From: Lachnospiraceae bacterium | Lineage (GTDB): Bacteria > Bacillota > Clostridia > Lachnospirales > Lachnospiraceae | Reading direction: 5' to 3' | Assembly: GCA_910575555.1 (NCBI GenBank) | Contig: CAJTFX010000002.1 | Coordinates: 186,001 to 250,000, forward strand | DNA: 64,000 nucleotides | Notes under the pieces: generated by a model | The model's database searches: none | Told to the model about the DNA's origin: nothing | What the model saw: only the letters and a program-made list of their open reading frames with translations | Position numbers and translations under genes: made by a program | Shown: one piece after another, positions 52,228 to 61,809 of the stretch | Numbering within the stretch: position 1 is the stretch's first letter | Layout: the number at the start of each line of letters is the position of its first letter

Positions 52228-53868
52228 TTAATCGTCCTCCTCCTGCGCATTGCTGGTGGAGTACACCTGACGTTTTCTTGCCATTTCATCACTTTCCAGA
52301 TATTCATCGTAAGTGGTAATTTTATCAATCATACTGCCGTTGGGCAGAAATTCAATAATCCGGTTGGCCGTGGTCTGCACCACCTGATGGTCCCGGGACG
52401 CAAATAAAATTACGCCGGAAAATTTCATCAGCCCGTTGTTTAAGGCGGTGATGGACTCCATATCCAGGTGGTCTGTCGGCTCGTCCAGAATCAGGACGTT
52501 TGCCCCGGTAATCATCATGCGGGACAGAAGAACGCGTACTTTTTCCCCTCCGGAGAGGACCTTCATTTTCTTAACGCCGTCGTCTCCGGCAAACAGCATT
52601 CGTCCCAGAAAGCCCCGGACATAAGTAGCGTCCTTGATTTCAGAAAACTGCGTCAGCCATTCCACAATCTGAAGATCGTTGTCGAAGATTTCCGTGTTGT
52701 CTTTGGGGAAATAAGACTGACTGGTGGTAACGCCCCATTTGTAATTGCCCTCATCCGGCTCCAGTTCTCCGGCCAGGATTTTGAACAGGGTGGTCTTTGC
52801 AGTTTCATTGCTTCCCACAAAGGCGATTTTATCATCATGTCCCACAATGAAAGATACGTTGTCCAGTACCTTTACTCCGTCAATGGTTTTGCTTAAGTTT
52901 TCCACCGTAAGCACTTCATTTCCGATTTCCCGGTTGGGACGGAAATCAATGTAAGGATATTTCCGGCTGGAGGGCTTGATTTCGTCCAACTGTATTTTCT
53001 CCAGCGCTTTCTTTCTGGAGGTTGCCTGTTTGGACTTGGAAGCGTTGGCGGAGAAACGGGAAATAAATTCCTGCAGCTCTTTGATTTTCTCTTCTTTTTT
53101 CTTGTTGGCTTCCTTCATCTGCTTAATTAAAAGCTGACTGGATTCATACCAGAAATCATAATTTCCGGCATAGAGCTGAATTTTGGCATAGTCGATATCA
53201 GCGGTATGGGTGCAGACTTTATTTAAAAAGTACCGGTCATGGGACACCACAATCACGGTGTTGTCAAAGTTAATGAGAAATTCCTCCAGCCATGCAATCG
53301 CGTCCAGATCCAAATGGTTGGTGGGCTCGTCTAAGAGAAGAATGTCCGGATTGCCGAACAGCGCCTGAGCCAGCAGGATTTTCACCTTCTGTTCTCCGGT
53401 CAGGTCCTTCATCAGAGCGTAGTGGAATTCCGTTTCAATGCCAAGGCCGTTTAAAAGCTGCGCTGCGTCAGACTCAGCATTCCAGCCGTCCATTTCTGCA
53501 AATTCCGCTTCCAGTTCACTGGCGCGGATTCCGTCCTCGTCGGTGAAATCTTCTTTCATATAAATAGCGTCTTTTTCCTTCATAATATCATACAGACGCT
53601 GATTGCCCATAATGACAGTGTCCAATGCGGAAAACTCGTCATATTTGAAATGATCCTGCTGCAGAAAAGAGAGCCGCTGTCCCGGGGTGATAAACACGTC
53701 GCCTTTGGTGGGCTCCAACTGTCCGTTTAAAATTTTCAAAAAGGTGGATTTGCCGGCGCCGTTGGCCCCGATCAGGCCGTAGCAGTTGCCTTCCGTGAAC
53801 TTGATGTTTACATCTTCAAATAATGCTTTTTTTCCAATTCTTAATGTTACGTTGTTTGCACTAATCAT
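52228..53868 (-). CDS. ABC-F family ATPase (ribosome-associated)
   Basis: 546 residues, two ABC domains joined by a linker, no membrane part. Domain 1 has GANGAGKST, LTGEQKVKILLAQALF and LLLDEPTNHLDLD; domain 2 has GSNETAKTT, LSGGEKVRVLLSRMM and LILDEPTDHLDME. The second Walker A lacks the usual GxGK glycines (ETAK) and the first signature is LTGEQ rather than LSGGQ. ABC-F proteins work on ribosomes. ATG 53868 (MISANNV) is the family start; the open frame extends 14 codons up. Confidence 0.92.
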   Translation of the reverse strand: MISANNVTLRIGKKALFEDVNIKFTEGNCYGLIGANGAGKSTFLKILNGQLEPTKGDVFITPGQRLSFLQQDHFKYDEFSALDTVIMGNQRLYDIMKEKDAIYMKEDFTDEDGIRASELEAEFAEMDGWNAESDAAQLLNGLGIETEFHYALMKDLTGEQKVKILLAQALFGNPDILLLDEPTNHLDLDAIAWLEEFLINFDNTVIVVSHDRYFLNKVCTHTADIDYAKIQLYAGNYDFWYESSQLLIKQMKEANKKKEEKIKELQEFISRFSANASKSKQATSRKKALEKIQLDEIKPSSRKYPYIDFRPNREIGNEVLTVENLSKTIDGVKVLDNVSFIVGHDDKIAFVGSNETAKTTLFKILAGELEPDEGNYKWGVTTSQSYFPKDNTEIFDNDLQIVEWLTQFSEIKDATYVRGFLGRMLFAGDDGVKKMKVLSGGEKVRVLLSRMMITGANVLILDEPTDHLDMESITALNNGLMKFSGVILFASRDHQVVQTTANRIIEFLPNGSMIDKITTYDEYLESDEMARKRQVYSTSNAQEEDD

Positions 53869-53992
53869 ATTAAAAACCTCATATTTTCTGAATTTTCTTC
53901 CTGTTTCCATGGGTCTTTGCCCTTGCCTATCTATTATACATAAAACTGCCGTATTTTCAAGAAAAAGTTACTTACTTCAAAAGAAAAAGCCG

Positions 53993-54021
53993 TTGAAATT
54001 AAGTTTACATTTTGGTATGAT
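53993..54021 (+). promoter_or_regulatory. Promoter of the EAL gene
   Basis: TTGAAA 53993-53998, 17-bp spacer, TATGAT 54016-54021. Confidence 0.72.
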
Positions 54022-54093
54022 AGAAAATAATGGAAGCACTATAACCAGAGAAAGCAGGAACTGTGCAGAATCAGTAAGGTAAGGAACAATTTT

Positions 54094-55896
54094 ATGAATC
54101 AAATGCAAATAAGTAAAACGGATATTCAAAAGAAAGAAAACCTGGAAGAAGCGCTGTGTCTGCAGGCTGAGAGGTATAGATTAATCAAAGAAATTAATCA
54201 GGAGCTTGCAAAGCTGATTTATCAGGGCGGTGATGTGAATGATTCCCTGAATGAGACTCTGGAACGGATCGGGAATCAATATGGACTGAGGCTTGCGGCA
54301 GTACTGGAATATGAGGGAAAGAAGAGAGAGCAGGTCTGGACGAACTGCTGGTGTCTGGAAAACGGGGCATTGACAGACAGCGATTTGAAACAGGTATGTC
54401 TTTCACCGACCGTTTTGACTGAAAGAGGAACATACGGGCAGCCTTACTGCCAGGGCAGAGAAGGGCTGTTCAAAGGTTCTGAGGAATGCAGCGCACTGTT
54501 CTGCAGCAGGGAAGAAGCAGGGGAATGGAGCGATTTTGAGAAAGAGACGCTGGGGGAATTGGCCCATATGGTTTCTTTTCTGGTGGCGCTAAGAAACCAT
54601 AAGAAAGAGGATCAGAGACAGATTATGTACCTGAAGCGGCGGGATCTGCTGACAGGGCTTTATATCGAAGAGGCATTTAAGAGCAAGGTGAAAGAGGAGC
54701 TTGTCAACTGGAGAGATGACCGGCAGTATGCCGTTATTTATACGGATATCAATGATTTTTCCTATATCAATGACAATTTTGGATATGCAGCGGGAAATGA
54801 TATTTTAAAGGCCTTTGCAGATTTAATCCGCGGAGACGAAAACAGAATCTCCTGCCGCCTGTATTCTGATTTGTTTATTACCTTTTTCTGGGACACCGAT
54901 CGGGATACCATTCTGGAGAAAATCGTGAACACAAGCCTGAATTTCAGCAGAAAGCAGAAAGAGATATACCCATCCTGCAGCATCAGGCTGACCACCGGAA
55001 TTTATTTTATGGAAGATAAAGATGAGAATCTGGACATTGCCATAGAGAACGCCAATCTCACCAGAAAGAGCATCAAAGGCAACAGCAGCGCATTCTGCCG
55101 GGTGTATGAGAGTAATATGAGAAAACAGCGGGAAGAGGAAAAACAAGTGTTAGCTGAGTTTCAGAGAAGTCTGGAGGAGGGGGGATTTCAGGTTTATGTG
55201 CAGCCGAAATTCTGTCTGTCCGGATTTGAAATTTCCGGCGGGGAAGCGCTGGTGCGGTGGAAGAAGAAAGACGGAAGGATAGAATCTCCTGCATTGTTTA
55301 TTCCTGTTCTGGAGCGTTCCGGCTATGTGGTGGAACTGGATTTCTATGTGTATGAACAGGTGTTGATTTATATGCGGAGCTGGTTAGAGGCGGGAAAAGA
55401 GCCTCCGGTGATTTCTGTGAACTTTTCCAGAAGCCATTTTGAGCGGGAAGGGATTTACCGGCGGATTATGTCTCTGACCAAAGCGTACCGGATTGAACCG
55501 AAATATATAGAAATTGAGATCACAGAAAGTCTGTTTGCCACCGGGTATGAACTGGTCAAGACAGAGGTGCGGCAGCTTCGCCAGGCGGGATTCCGGGTAG
55601 CTATTGACGATTTCGGAACCGGGTATTCTTCTCTTGGAATGCTCCTTGACATTCCGGCGGATATTGTGAAGGTGGATCGGAGTTTTCTGAACCGGGAGAA
55701 CCACGAAAATGAGAAGGAATTTATTCAGCATATGGGCAGGCTGATTGAAAGCGTGAAGGAAGAAGTGATTTTTGAAGGAATTGAGACGGAAGAGCAGCGG
55801 GAGTTTCTGGTAAAGTGCGGGTTCAGGTTCGGACAGGGATTTTTATTTGACCGTCCGATGCCCATTCAGGTGTTTCAAGAAAAATACATGAAATAA
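54094..55896 (+). CDS. EAL-domain cyclic-di-GMP phosphodiesterase with degenerate GGDEF
   Basis: 600 residues, no membrane segment. An N-terminal GAF-like region (about 30-170), a GGDEF-type domain (about 180-340) whose active motif has become LYSDLF (about 256-261), so no cyclase activity is expected, then an EAL domain (about 350-595) that keeps E384-A-L, N443, E478, DDFG (505-508), K526 and E561. It should hydrolyse cyclic di-GMP. Sits beside a diguanylate cyclase gene 4 kb away on the other strand. Confidence 0.9.
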   Translation: MNQMQISKTDIQKKENLEEALCLQAERYRLIKEINQELAKLIYQGGDVNDSLNETLERIGNQYGLRLAAVLEYEGKKREQVWTNCWCLENGALTDSDLKQVCLSPTVLTERGTYGQPYCQGREGLFKGSEECSALFCSREEAGEWSDFEKETLGELAHMVSFLVALRNHKKEDQRQIMYLKRRDLLTGLYIEEAFKSKVKEELVNWRDDRQYAVIYTDINDFSYINDNFGYAAGNDILKAFADLIRGDENRISCRLYSDLFITFFWDTDRDTILEKIVNTSLNFSRKQKEIYPSCSIRLTTGIYFMEDKDENLDIAIENANLTRKSIKGNSSAFCRVYESNMRKQREEEKQVLAEFQRSLEEGGFQVYVQPKFCLSGFEISGGEALVRWKKKDGRIESPALFIPVLERSGYVVELDFYVYEQVLIYMRSWLEAGKEPPVISVNFSRSHFEREGIYRRIMSLTKAYRIEPKYIEIEITESLFATGYELVKTEVRQLRQAGFRVAIDDFGTGYSSLGMLLDIPADIVKVDRSFLNRENHENEKEFIQHMGRLIESVKEEVIFEGIETEEQREFLVKCGFRFGQGFLFDRPMPIQVFQEKYMK

Positions 55897-55907
55897 GCTG
55901 AAAACTA

Positions 55908-55936
55908 TTGATTTTTTCGGCTATAATTATTATAGT
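55908..55936 (+). promoter_or_regulatory. Promoter of the PFOR gene
   Basis: TTGATT 55908-55913, 17-bp spacer, TATAGT 55931-55936; leader of about 110 bases with a repeated TAATAGATTAA stretch. Confidence 0.7.
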
Positions 55937-56054
55937 ATAAAGGAAGAATTTGTTACGGTTTTCTGTTCCGTCCCGGAGTTATATGCCGGATGGGAGGGGA
56001 GCGGTAATAGATTAATACAGTAATAGATTAAATTCAGGCAGGAGGAAAAATGTA

Positions 56055-59000
56055 ATGAAAAGATCTATGAAAACCATGGATGGAAATCATGCAGCAGCCC
56101 ATGCATCTTATGCATACACTGATGTTGCAGCCATCTACCCCATCACACCGTCTTCTGTTATGGCAGAAGCTACCGACGAATGGGCAACCCAGGGAAGAAA
56201 GAACATTTTCGGACAGACGGTTCAGGTAACTGAAATGCAGTCTGAAGCGGGTGCAGCAGGCACTGTACACGGCTCCCTGGCAGCAGGCGCTCTGACAACC
56301 ACTTACACCGCATCCCAGGGATTACTGCTGATGATCCCCAATCTGTACAAGATTGCCGGTGAAGGGCTTCCAGGCGTATTCAACGTATCTGCGCGCTGCG
56401 TGGCAACCCATGCGCTGAACATTTTCGGTGATCATTCTGACGTATATGCCTGTCGTCAGACCGGTGCAGCAATGCTCTGCGAATCTTCCGTACAGGAAGT
56501 TATGGACTTAACTCCGGTGGCACACTGCGCTGGATTGGAAGGACATCTTCCTTTCATCAACTTCTTCGATGGATTCCGTACTTCTCATGAGATTCAGAAA
56601 ATTGAAACATGGGATTATGAAGATCTGAAAGACATGGTAGATCTGGATGCTATCACAGCATTCCGCAAGAATGCGCTGAATCCAAATCATCCCCGTCTGG
56701 ACGGTTCTGCACAGAATCCGGATATTTTCTTCCAGACCAGAGAGTCCTGCAACTCCACTTATGATGCGCTGCCGGCAATTGTTCAGAAATATATGGACAA
56801 GGTGAATGAGAAGATCGGCACAGATTATAAGCTGTTCAACTATTACGGAGCTGCTGATGCTGACAGAATCATCATCGCTATGGGTTCCGTATGCGATACC
56901 ATTGACGAGACCATTGATTACTTACTGGCAAAGGGCGAGAAAGTGGGCGTTGTAAAAGTACGTCTGTACCGTCCGTTCAGCAAGGACGCATTGATTGCAG
57001 CAATTCCTGACACTGTTAAAACAATCGCTGTATTAGACAGAACCAAAGAGCCCGGATCTCTTGGAGAGCCGTTATACCTGGACGTTGTGGCAGCATTGAA
57101 GGGAAGCAAATTCGACGCTGTTAAGATTACAAGCGGCCGTTACGGATTAGGCTCCAAAGACACCACACCGGGACAGATTATCGCAGTATACAACAACACA
57201 GAGAAAGAAAGATTCACCATCGGTATCTATGATGATGTTACCAACCTTTCCCTGGAAGTAAAAGAAGATCCGGTAACCACTCCGGAAGGAACCATCAACT
57301 GCAAGTTCTGGGGACTTGGCGCTGACGGTACGGTTGGAGCAAACAAGAACTCCATCAAGATTATCGGTGACAACACAGATATGTATGCTCAGGCATATTT
57401 TGACTATGATTCCAAGAAATCCGGCGGCGTTACCATGTCTCACCTGCGTTTCGGTAAGAAGGCAATTAAGTCCACTTACTTAATCAAACAGGCGAACTTC
57501 GTAGCATGCCACAATCCTGCCTATGTGCGCAAATACAACATGGTTCAGGAATTAGTGCCGGGCGGAACCTTCCTTCTGAACTGCTCCTGGAGCCCGGAAG
57601 AACTGGAAACACATCTTCCCGGACAGGTAAAGAGATACATCGCTGAAAATGATATTCAGTTCTATACCATTGACGGTATTAAGATTGGTAAGGAAATCGG
57701 ACTTGGCGGACGTATCAACACTGTGCTTCAGTCTGCATTCTTCAAACTGGCAGCAATCATTCCGGAAGAGAGAGCAATCGAACTGATGAAAGCTGCTGCA
57801 AAGGCAACCTACGGCAAGAAAGGCGATAAGATTGTACAGATGAATTATGACGCAATCGACGCCGGCGCAACCGGAGTTGTTAAGATTGAAGTTCCTGCAA
57901 ACTGGAAAGACGCTCAGGATGAAAGCTTTGCAAAAGTTGCAACCGGAAACAGAAAAGACGTTGTTGATTTTGTCAATGACATCCAGATTCCGGTAAACGG
58001 ACAGGAAGGAAACAAGATTCCTGTATCTGTAGTAAAGAAATATGAAAATGGACAGACTCCTTCCGGTTCCGCTGCATATGAGAAGCGCGGCATCGCAGTT
58101 GACGTTCCTGTATGGAATCCGGAGAACTGTATCCAGTGTAATATCTGCTCCTATGTATGTCCTCACGCAGTCATCCGTCCGGTTGCATTGACCGAGGCAG
58201 AAGCTGCCAATGTGCCGGAAGGAATGCAGACGCTTCCAATGACCGGAATGCCGGAATACAAGTTCAGCATGACAATTTCAGCTCTTGACTGTACCGGATG
58301 CGGCTCCTGCGCAAATGTGTGCCCGGGCAAGAAGGGTGAGAAAGCTCTTACCATGCAGAACTGCGAAGCAAATGTGGGCGAGCAGGCATTCTTCGATTAT
58401 GGTTTAACCACAGAGAAGAAGATAGACGTAGTAGAGAAATTCAAAGAGACAACCGTAAAAGGTTCTCAGTTCAAACAGCCGTTGCTTGAGTTCTCCGGAG
58501 CCTGCGGCGGATGCGGCGAGACACCTTACGCAAAATTGATTACACAGTTGTTTGGTGACAGAATGTACATTGCCAATGCAACCGGATGTTCTTCCATCTG
58601 GGGCAACTCTTCACCGTCCACACCTTATACTGTAAATGAAAAAGGTCATGGTCCTGCATGGTCCAACTCCTTATTCGAAGATGCTGCAGAGTTCGGCTAT
58701 GGTATGCTGCTGGCTCAGAAAGCAATCAGAGCAAAATTAAAAACCAAAGTAGAAGCATTGGTAGCAGAAGGCAAGAATGCAGACGTTGCAGCAGCAGGTA
58801 AAGAATGGCTTGACACTTACGGAATCGGCGCTGTGAACGGAACAGCTACAGACAAGTTAGTGGCAGCATTAGAAGCATGCGGATGCGACGCTTCCAAGGA
58901 AATCCTGGATGAAAAAGACTTCCTGGCTAAGAAGTCCCAGTGGATCTTCGGCGGTGACGGATGGGCATATGATATCGGATTCGGCGGCGTTGACCATGTT

Positions 59001-59591
59001 CTGGCAAGCGGACAGGATATCAACGTAATGGTATTCGATACCGAAGTTTACTCCAACACAGGCGGACAGTCCTCCAAGGCTACACCTACCGGAGCGATTG
59101 CACAGTTTGCAGCAGGCGGAAAAGAAGTGAAGAAGAAAGACCTTGCTTCTATCGCAATGAGCTATGGCTATGTATACGTTGCACAGATCGCAATGGGTGC
59201 TGACTACAACCAGTGTATCAAAGCTCTGGCAGAAGCAGAAGCATATCCGGGACCATCCCTGATTATTGCTTACGCTCCATGTATCAACCATGGTATCAAG
59301 GTTGGCATGAGCAAAGCCCAGACAGAAGAGAAGAACGCTGTAGAAGCTGGTTACTGGCATAACTTCCGTTTCAATCCTGCATTGAAGGAAGAAGGAAAGG
59401 CAGCATTCTCCTTAGACAGCAAGGCTCCTACCGGAGACTACAAGGCATTCTTAAACGGCGAAGTACGTTACAATGCTCTTGCAAGATTCAATCCGGAACG
59501 AGCAGAAGAGCTGTTTGCAGTATCTGAGAAACATGCAAAAGAGCGTTATGAGTATCTGAACAAACTGATTACTCTTTACGGCGAGAACTAA
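56055..59591 (+). CDS. nifJ: Pyruvate:ferredoxin oxidoreductase, single chain
   Basis: 1178 residues. Pyrimidine-binding domains come first (TAIYPITPSSVMAE-like start), then a ferredoxin-like insert with two 4Fe4S motifs (CIQCNICSYVCP and CTGCGSCANVCP) and the C-terminal TPP domain with GGCGETPY, GGDGWAYDIGFGG and NTEVYSNTGGQSSKATP. It makes acetyl-CoA, CO2 and reduced ferredoxin. Codon use looks more biased to common codons than its neighbours, fitting high expression. GGAGGAAAAATGTA precedes ATG 56055. Confidence 0.98.
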   Translation: MKRSMKTMDGNHAAAHASYAYTDVAAIYPITPSSVMAEATDEWATQGRKNIFGQTVQVTEMQSEAGAAGTVHGSLAAGALTTTYTASQGLLLMIPNLYKIAGEGLPGVFNVSARCVATHALNIFGDHSDVYACRQTGAAMLCESSVQEVMDLTPVAHCAGLEGHLPFINFFDGFRTSHEIQKIETWDYEDLKDMVDLDAITAFRKNALNPNHPRLDGSAQNPDIFFQTRESCNSTYDALPAIVQKYMDKVNEKIGTDYKLFNYYGAADADRIIIAMGSVCDTIDETIDYLLAKGEKVGVVKVRLYRPFSKDALIAAIPDTVKTIAVLDRTKEPGSLGEPLYLDVVAALKGSKFDAVKITSGRYGLGSKDTTPGQIIAVYNNTEKERFTIGIYDDVTNLSLEVKEDPVTTPEGTINCKFWGLGADGTVGANKNSIKIIGDNTDMYAQAYFDYDSKKSGGVTMSHLRFGKKAIKSTYLIKQANFVACHNPAYVRKYNMVQELVPGGTFLLNCSWSPEELETHLPGQVKRYIAENDIQFYTIDGIKIGKEIGLGGRINTVLQSAFFKLAAIIPEERAIELMKAAAKATYGKKGDKIVQMNYDAIDAGATGVVKIEVPANWKDAQDESFAKVATGNRKDVVDFVNDIQIPVNGQEGNKIPVSVVKKYENGQTPSGSAAYEKRGIAVDVPVWNPENCIQCNICSYVCPHAVIRPVALTEAEAANVPEGMQTLPMTGMPEYKFSMTISALDCTGCGSCANVCPGKKGEKALTMQNCEANVGEQAFFDYGLTTEKKIDVVEKFKETTVKGSQFKQPLLEFSGACGGCGETPYAKLITQLFGDRMYIANATGCSSIWGNSSPSTPYTVNEKGHGPAWSNSLFEDAAEFGYGMLLAQKAIRAKLKTKVEALVAEGKNADVAAAGKEWLDTYGIGAVNGTATDKLVAALEACGCDASKEILDEKDFLAKKSQWIFGGDGWAYDIGFGGVDHVLASGQDINVMVFDTEVYSNTGGQSSKATPTGAIAQFAAGGKEVKKKDLASIAMSYGYVYVAQIAMGADYNQCIKALAEAEAYPGPSLIIAYAPCINHGIKVGMSKAQTEEKNAVEAGYWHNFRFNPALKEEGKAAFSLDSKAPTGDYKAFLNGEVRYNALARFNPERAEELFAVSEKHAKERYEYLNKLITLYGEN

Positions 59592-59621
59592 AATAAAATC
59601 CTGCATGCAGGGTTAAAATAG

Positions 59622-59700
59622 AAGGGGCTGTCCTGGAAGTTTCAGGACAGCCCCTTTTTGCCATATGAAAAAGAGCAGGAAAGGTTGTCTGCTCTTTTTC
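59622..59700 (+). terminator. Tandem terminators after PFOR
   Basis: First: 14-bp perfect stem AAGGGGCTGTCCTG/CAGGACAGCCCCTT (59622-59635, 59643-59656) with T-run. Second: 11-bp stem AAAAAGAGCAG/CTGCTCTTTTT (59668-59678, 59689-59699), symmetrical, so it can serve the minus-strand unit too. Confidence 0.9.
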
Positions 59701-59776
59701 TGAGGAAAGGATTTGTATATATTTAACCGCCAGAGTAATATTATTACTCCAGCGGAGTAATATGTAAAGGAAAGGT

Positions 59777-61693
59777 CTATTTGCCATATTCTCCATAACG
59801 CCCTTTGGTATGGCGTTTGATATCATATAACGCCTCATCTGCCTGGGACAGAAGCTGATGGATACTGCTGAAGGAGTCGGAGGTCTGGGCAAATCCGCAG
59901 GATGCGCTGATGATTTTGGACTGATTCGGCCCCAGAGGCGCCGGATGGTTTTGCAAGGCTTCATAGAACCGATCCAAGTGGCTGATAATTTCCTCCCGGC
60001 TGCAGCAGCCGAAAATCATCATGCAGAACTCGTCTCCCGAACGCCTTGCAGTCAGAAAATGCTCCTCAGGCATTGACTGCATCACCGCGGAAAAACTCTG
60101 CAGATAAGTGTCTCCCACATCATGGCCGTAAGTGTCATTGATGGATTTAAAATAGTCCAAATCCAGCATAACAGCAGCGCAGATCTGATCTTTTGGCATG
60201 TTTTCCAGTATTTCTGAAGCAAGCTGCTTGAAATAGGGGAATTTGCATAATCCGGTAAGGGAATCATGGGTATTCTCGTAATGCAGCTGCTGTTTTTTCT
60301 GAATATCGCTGCTGACATCCATAACCACGCCCAGATGTTTTCCGGAGGATTCGGAAATATGGATGCGCACATATCTGGATTCCCGGATATGGAAAATATC
60401 AGTTTCCCCAGGGATAGGGGCTGTCATAATTTCACGGATATACCGGTCAAACAAAACGGAATTGCTGAAAAAACGTTCTGCCATCTGTTCCGGAATGGCC
60501 AGTAATTCTTTCAGGCCGGAGGTTTGGAATACATGATTCAGGCCCAGTTCATATTCGAAAGCGGCCAGAGGAACCCCGCTGATTTCAATAATGGCAGAGA
60601 TACGGTCTGTACTGGTGACAATGCTTTTTACCATAGTATTGATCCTGCGGCTTAATTCCTGAAATTCCCGGTTTCCGCCTACGTTTACCTCAGTGTCCAG
60701 GTGACCGTTGGTAATGGAGGTAAGGTTTTCAATGATTTGGTGAATGCCGTCAACGGCTTTACGGCGGACTAAATGGTTTAACAGAAGCAGAACCACCACT
60801 TCTATGAATAGCAGATACAAAAATGTGGTAGAAATCTGTTCCCAGAGCTTTTCAAAAAGAATCTTCCGGGGCAGCGCGGCGCAAATCAGTTTGTTCTCAT
60901 AGGAAGTGGAAGTGAGGTACATGGTTTGATTCTGGGGTCCCTTTCGGTATGCCCCCTGGGCGCAGCCTCTGAGCTGCTCCAACTGGTAACATTCTTCATT
61001 AAAGCGCTGATTCAATCCGCCGGAGTGTCCCAGAATGGTTCCTGTGGTGTTGTCTATGATAAAAAATTCTTCTCCGATATCTGCCGGAAACAGGGTGAAT
61101 ATGGAGTCGTAAGTGTTTCTTGCCTGGGCCTCCATCTGTCTGGTGGGCTTAAACCCTACCTGGACAATGCCTTTTTTTACCTTCCGGACAACGCCTACAT
61201 ACTGCATCACTTTATTTTCAGCGGCATTGGGCTGTGAATCCTGAATCAGATAAGCGTTTTCGTCGTCGCTTTCCAAAAGGGAAAGAAAAGGCCGGGTCTG
61301 CTTATGATTTGCCATATCAATGCCGATATATTGAGAGACAGAGCCGGCCACGATAATGCCGTTTTCATCAATGACATGGACTTCGTCTACATTGAGCAGA
61401 TTGGCAAGATATTTCATTTCCCCCACATTCAGGGATAATTCATCTTCCCGGTCTAACACATAAGCGGCTGCTTTGGCCCGGGTCAGGTAATCCTCGTCCA
61501 GATTTTCCCGGATAATTGCAAGCTCCTCCTGATTCATTTCCAAAGTGTGGATAATCTGATCCGTTTTGGTATGAAAGGTGTTAAACTGCTGGGATTCTAA
61601 AGAGCGCAAAGTGAATAAAAAATTTATAAAAAAAGTCAGCAGGATCGCGGCTGTCATAATTGCGAAGGTATAGCGGATAAAAATTTTCTGCAT
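59777..61693 (-). CDS. Membrane diguanylate cyclase (dCACHE-HAMP-GGDEF type)
   Basis: 638 residues from ATG 61693 (GGGAGG before it). Membrane helices at about 5-27 and 293-313 enclose a large extracellular sensor region, probably a dCACHE type. A HAMP-like segment follows, then a PAS-like part and the GGDEF domain (about 475-635) with DLDYFKSINDTYGHDVGD and the motif RRSGDEFCMM (S-G-D-E-F, an active variant). Makes cyclic di-GMP. TATAAT with extended TG at 61736-61728 is the probable -10. Confidence 0.9.
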   Translation of the reverse strand: MQKIFIRYTFAIMTAAILLTFFINFLFTLRSLESQQFNTFHTKTDQIIHTLEMNQEELAIIRENLDEDYLTRAKAAAYVLDREDELSLNVGEMKYLANLLNVDEVHVIDENGIIVAGSVSQYIGIDMANHKQTRPFLSLLESDDENAYLIQDSQPNAAENKVMQYVGVVRKVKKGIVQVGFKPTRQMEAQARNTYDSIFTLFPADIGEEFFIIDNTTGTILGHSGGLNQRFNEECYQLEQLRGCAQGAYRKGPQNQTMYLTSTSYENKLICAALPRKILFEKLWEQISTTFLYLLFIEVVVLLLLNHLVRRKAVDGIHQIIENLTSITNGHLDTEVNVGGNREFQELSRRINTMVKSIVTSTDRISAIIEISGVPLAAFEYELGLNHVFQTSGLKELLAIPEQMAERFFSNSVLFDRYIREIMTAPIPGETDIFHIRESRYVRIHISESSGKHLGVVMDVSSDIQKKQQLHYENTHDSLTGLCKFPYFKQLASEILENMPKDQICAAVMLDLDYFKSINDTYGHDVGDTYLQSFSAVMQSMPEEHFLTARRSGDEFCMMIFGCCSREEIISHLDRFYEALQNHPAPLGPNQSKIISASCGFAQTSDSFSSIHQLLSQADEALYDIKRHTKGRYGEYGK

Positions 61694-61809
61694 GCAAAAA
61701 CCTCCCATTATCAAAAATGTGCTCTTAGATATTATAGCATTTTCTGTAATTCAGAGAGAATTTAATATTGCACAAAAAAGTGTTATTTTGTAACAGGGAT
61801 GGAAAACTG

